A DNA stretch of 62,079 nucleotides. Origin: an uncultured Fibrobacter sp. (lineage in GTDB: Bacteria > Fibrobacterota > Fibrobacteria > Fibrobacterales > Fibrobacteraceae). Position 1 is the first letter of the stretch; each line of letters starts with the position of its first letter. The position numbers were made by a program, and so were the translations under genes. The stretch lies in the NCBI GenBank assembly GCA_947165045.1, contig CAMUYW010000011.1, forward strand, positions 1-62,079, in the 5' to 3' direction. Under the pieces are notes generated by a model. That model was given only the letters and a program-made list of their open reading frames with translations, was not told the origin of the DNA and did no database searches. Shown piece after piece: positions 60,971 to 62,079 of this stretch.

Positions 60971-61864
60971 ATGCCTATTCTCTTTGCACTTGTTGGAGCT
61001 ACTGGTGTTGGCAAGTCTCGCCTTTCACTGGAACTGGCGGAGCATTTTAACGCCGAAATCATCGGTGTGGATTCCCGTCAGATATACAAGGGCTTTGCAA
61101 TTGGAACCGCGCAGCCGTCTCTTGAAGATATGGCTCGTGTGAAACATCATCAGATTGATTTTCTGGATCCGTGCAAGGTTTATTCCGCTGGCGACTTTTG
61201 TGCAAATGTGAAAAATCTTTTGTCTGTAAGTCCGGACCGGAATTACATCTTGGTGGGCGGTACGGGCCTCTATCTTCAGTCTTTGATGCTTGGGCTTCCG
61301 CAAATTCCAAAAATTGATGAATCCATTCGAAAATCATTTGAAGAGGATGCTGTAAAATTTGGAAGTTATAGTTTGTACGAAAAAGCGAAAGAAGTTGATC
61401 CCGAAGCTATGGAAAAGGTCGAAGAAAATAATGTGCAACGCATTATTCGCATCCTGGAAGTTTATCAATTAACAGGCCGCAAGCTTTCGGAATGGCAAAA
61501 GGAACGCAAGGGTGGGGTAGGTGTTTTACCTGTGTATTGGCTGAATCGCAGCCGTGAAAATCTTTACGCCAGAATCGATGCGCGTGTGGACCAAATGATG
61601 GCAGATGGCTGGCTTGATGAAATCCATGAACTTGCAAAAACGGTGCCGCTCGAAGCGCCCGCATGGCAGAGCCTTGGCTATAGAGAACTTTTGTGTGCAA
61701 AAGACGGCTCTCAAGTCAATACGGTTCTCGAAGATGTGAAGCGAAAAACTCGAAATTACGCCAAAAGGCAGTTGACCTGGTTCCGTTGGCAGGTGAAATC
61801 CATTGAAATAGACCTGGATACGTGCGCAAATCCTGTGGAATTTGTCTTAAAACGACCGGTTTAG
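60971..61864 (+). CDS. miaA: tRNA dimethylallyltransferase
   Basis: MiaA adds a dimethylallyl group to A37 of tRNAs that read UNN codons. The ATG at 60971 gives 297 residues and begins MPILFALVGATGVGKSRLSL (P-loop 9-16); an earlier in-frame start at 60923 overlaps the divergent gene and is not family-like. Further family motifs are VDSRQIYKGFAIGTAQPS, HHQIDFLDP, ILVGGTGLYLQSL and RNYAKRQLTWFR. Confidence 0.95.
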   Translation: MPILFALVGATGVGKSRLSLELAEHFNAEIIGVDSRQIYKGFAIGTAQPSLEDMARVKHHQIDFLDPCKVYSAGDFCANVKNLLSVSPDRNYILVGGTGLYLQSLMLGLPQIPKIDESIRKSFEEDAVKFGSYSLYEKAKEVDPEAMEKVEENNVQRIIRILEVYQLTGRKLSEWQKERKGGVGVLPVYWLNRSRENLYARIDARVDQMMADGWLDEIHELAKTVPLEAPAWQSLGYRELLCAKDGSQVNTVLEDVKRKTRNYAKRQLTWFRWQVKSIEIDLDTCANPVEFVLKRPV

Positions 61865-62079
61865 GTGAAAAAAGGCGTTTTTTGAACGCTCCCCGAAAAA
61901 ATTTTCATAAAAATTAGGGCTCAAAAGGTGAAAAGTACCCTGTCTGATTTTGCTGGGTTGAAAAAATCGGTGAATAGAATGTGAATATCATGATGTAAAA
62001 CCGGAAGACAACCCGTTTTTATCGAAAAAAGTGAAAAAAAGTGAATTTTTTTGCCAATGACCCCTTGTTTTTATTCCTG
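61865..62079. other. 3' edge of window, no gene seen
   Basis: The last 215 bases are A/T-rich, with several A and T runs. No hairpin terminator or coding frame is evident. Confidence 0.4.

Overview
The window looks like chromosome of a Fibrobacter-type rumen or gut fibre degrader. The evidence is indirect but consistent. Secreted enzymes and lipoproteins carry polyserine linkers, several glycoside hydrolases end in type IX-secretion-like sorting tails, a TIGR02147-type protein is paired with a lipoprotein, and there are GH26, GH5, GH57, pectate lyase and pectin methylesterase genes. I identified 44 protein genes, one tracrRNA, one CRISPR array and about a dozen strong hairpin terminators. I saw no tRNA, rRNA or insertion sequence.

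Layout. 0-8 kb is core metabolism and envelope: the 3' part of rpsA, a membrane acyltransferase, coaBC, a uracil-DNA-glycosylase-like protein, dnaB and an mlaE/mlaF-like lipid transporter pair. 8-10.7 kb holds two polyserine lipoproteins built from a Cys-bracketed module. 10.8-19.7 kb has an alanine/glycine symporter and fabV on the minus strand, gltX with a zinc-ribbon/BON protein, a WYL regulator and queA on the plus strand, then hpt and a small membrane protein on the minus strand. 19.7-26 kb is a minus-strand carbohydrate block (GH57, CBM35-GH26, GH5). 26.3-35.5 kb is a defence island: an Rpn-type nuclease, a tracrRNA, cas9, cas1, cas2 and a 30-spacer CRISPR array, followed by a tandem palindromic repeat. 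35.6-39 kb has a second CBM35-GH26 enzyme and an aldose 1-epimerase. 39-45.3 kb has mnmE, a sugar permease, an M6 protease and an M16 protease. 45.3-50 kb is a pectin pair (PL10 and CE8) plus an unknown protein. 50.4-57 kb has the TIGR02147/lipoprotein pair, monomeric icd and an OLD-family nuclease. 57.3-61.9 kb is a membrane/HTH-like protein, truA, pdxJ, a divergent polysaccharide deacetylase and miaA.

The most informative locus is the type II-C CRISPR-Cas system. The tracrRNA lies on the minus strand between the Rpn gene and cas9. It carries a 20-nt perfect anti-repeat and a GNRA-capped terminator. Its polarity implies that the 48-bp-repeat array is transcribed on the minus strand, towards cas2 and against the cas operon. 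Three further signs agree: a two-way terminator sits between cas2 and the array, the terminal repeat at the far end has lost only the half that would pair with tracrRNA, and under this polarity all 30 spacers are followed by an intact repeat. Two adjacent spacers are identical. Beyond the array is a 54-bp tandem repeat in which each unit forms a long imperfect hairpin.

The secreted polysaccharidases (GH26 x2, GH5, PL10, CE8) probably act together outside the cell on mannan, glucan and pectin. The aldose epimerase, sugar permease and GH57 enzyme would handle sugars inside the cell. These pathway links are inferred from family membership and gene position.
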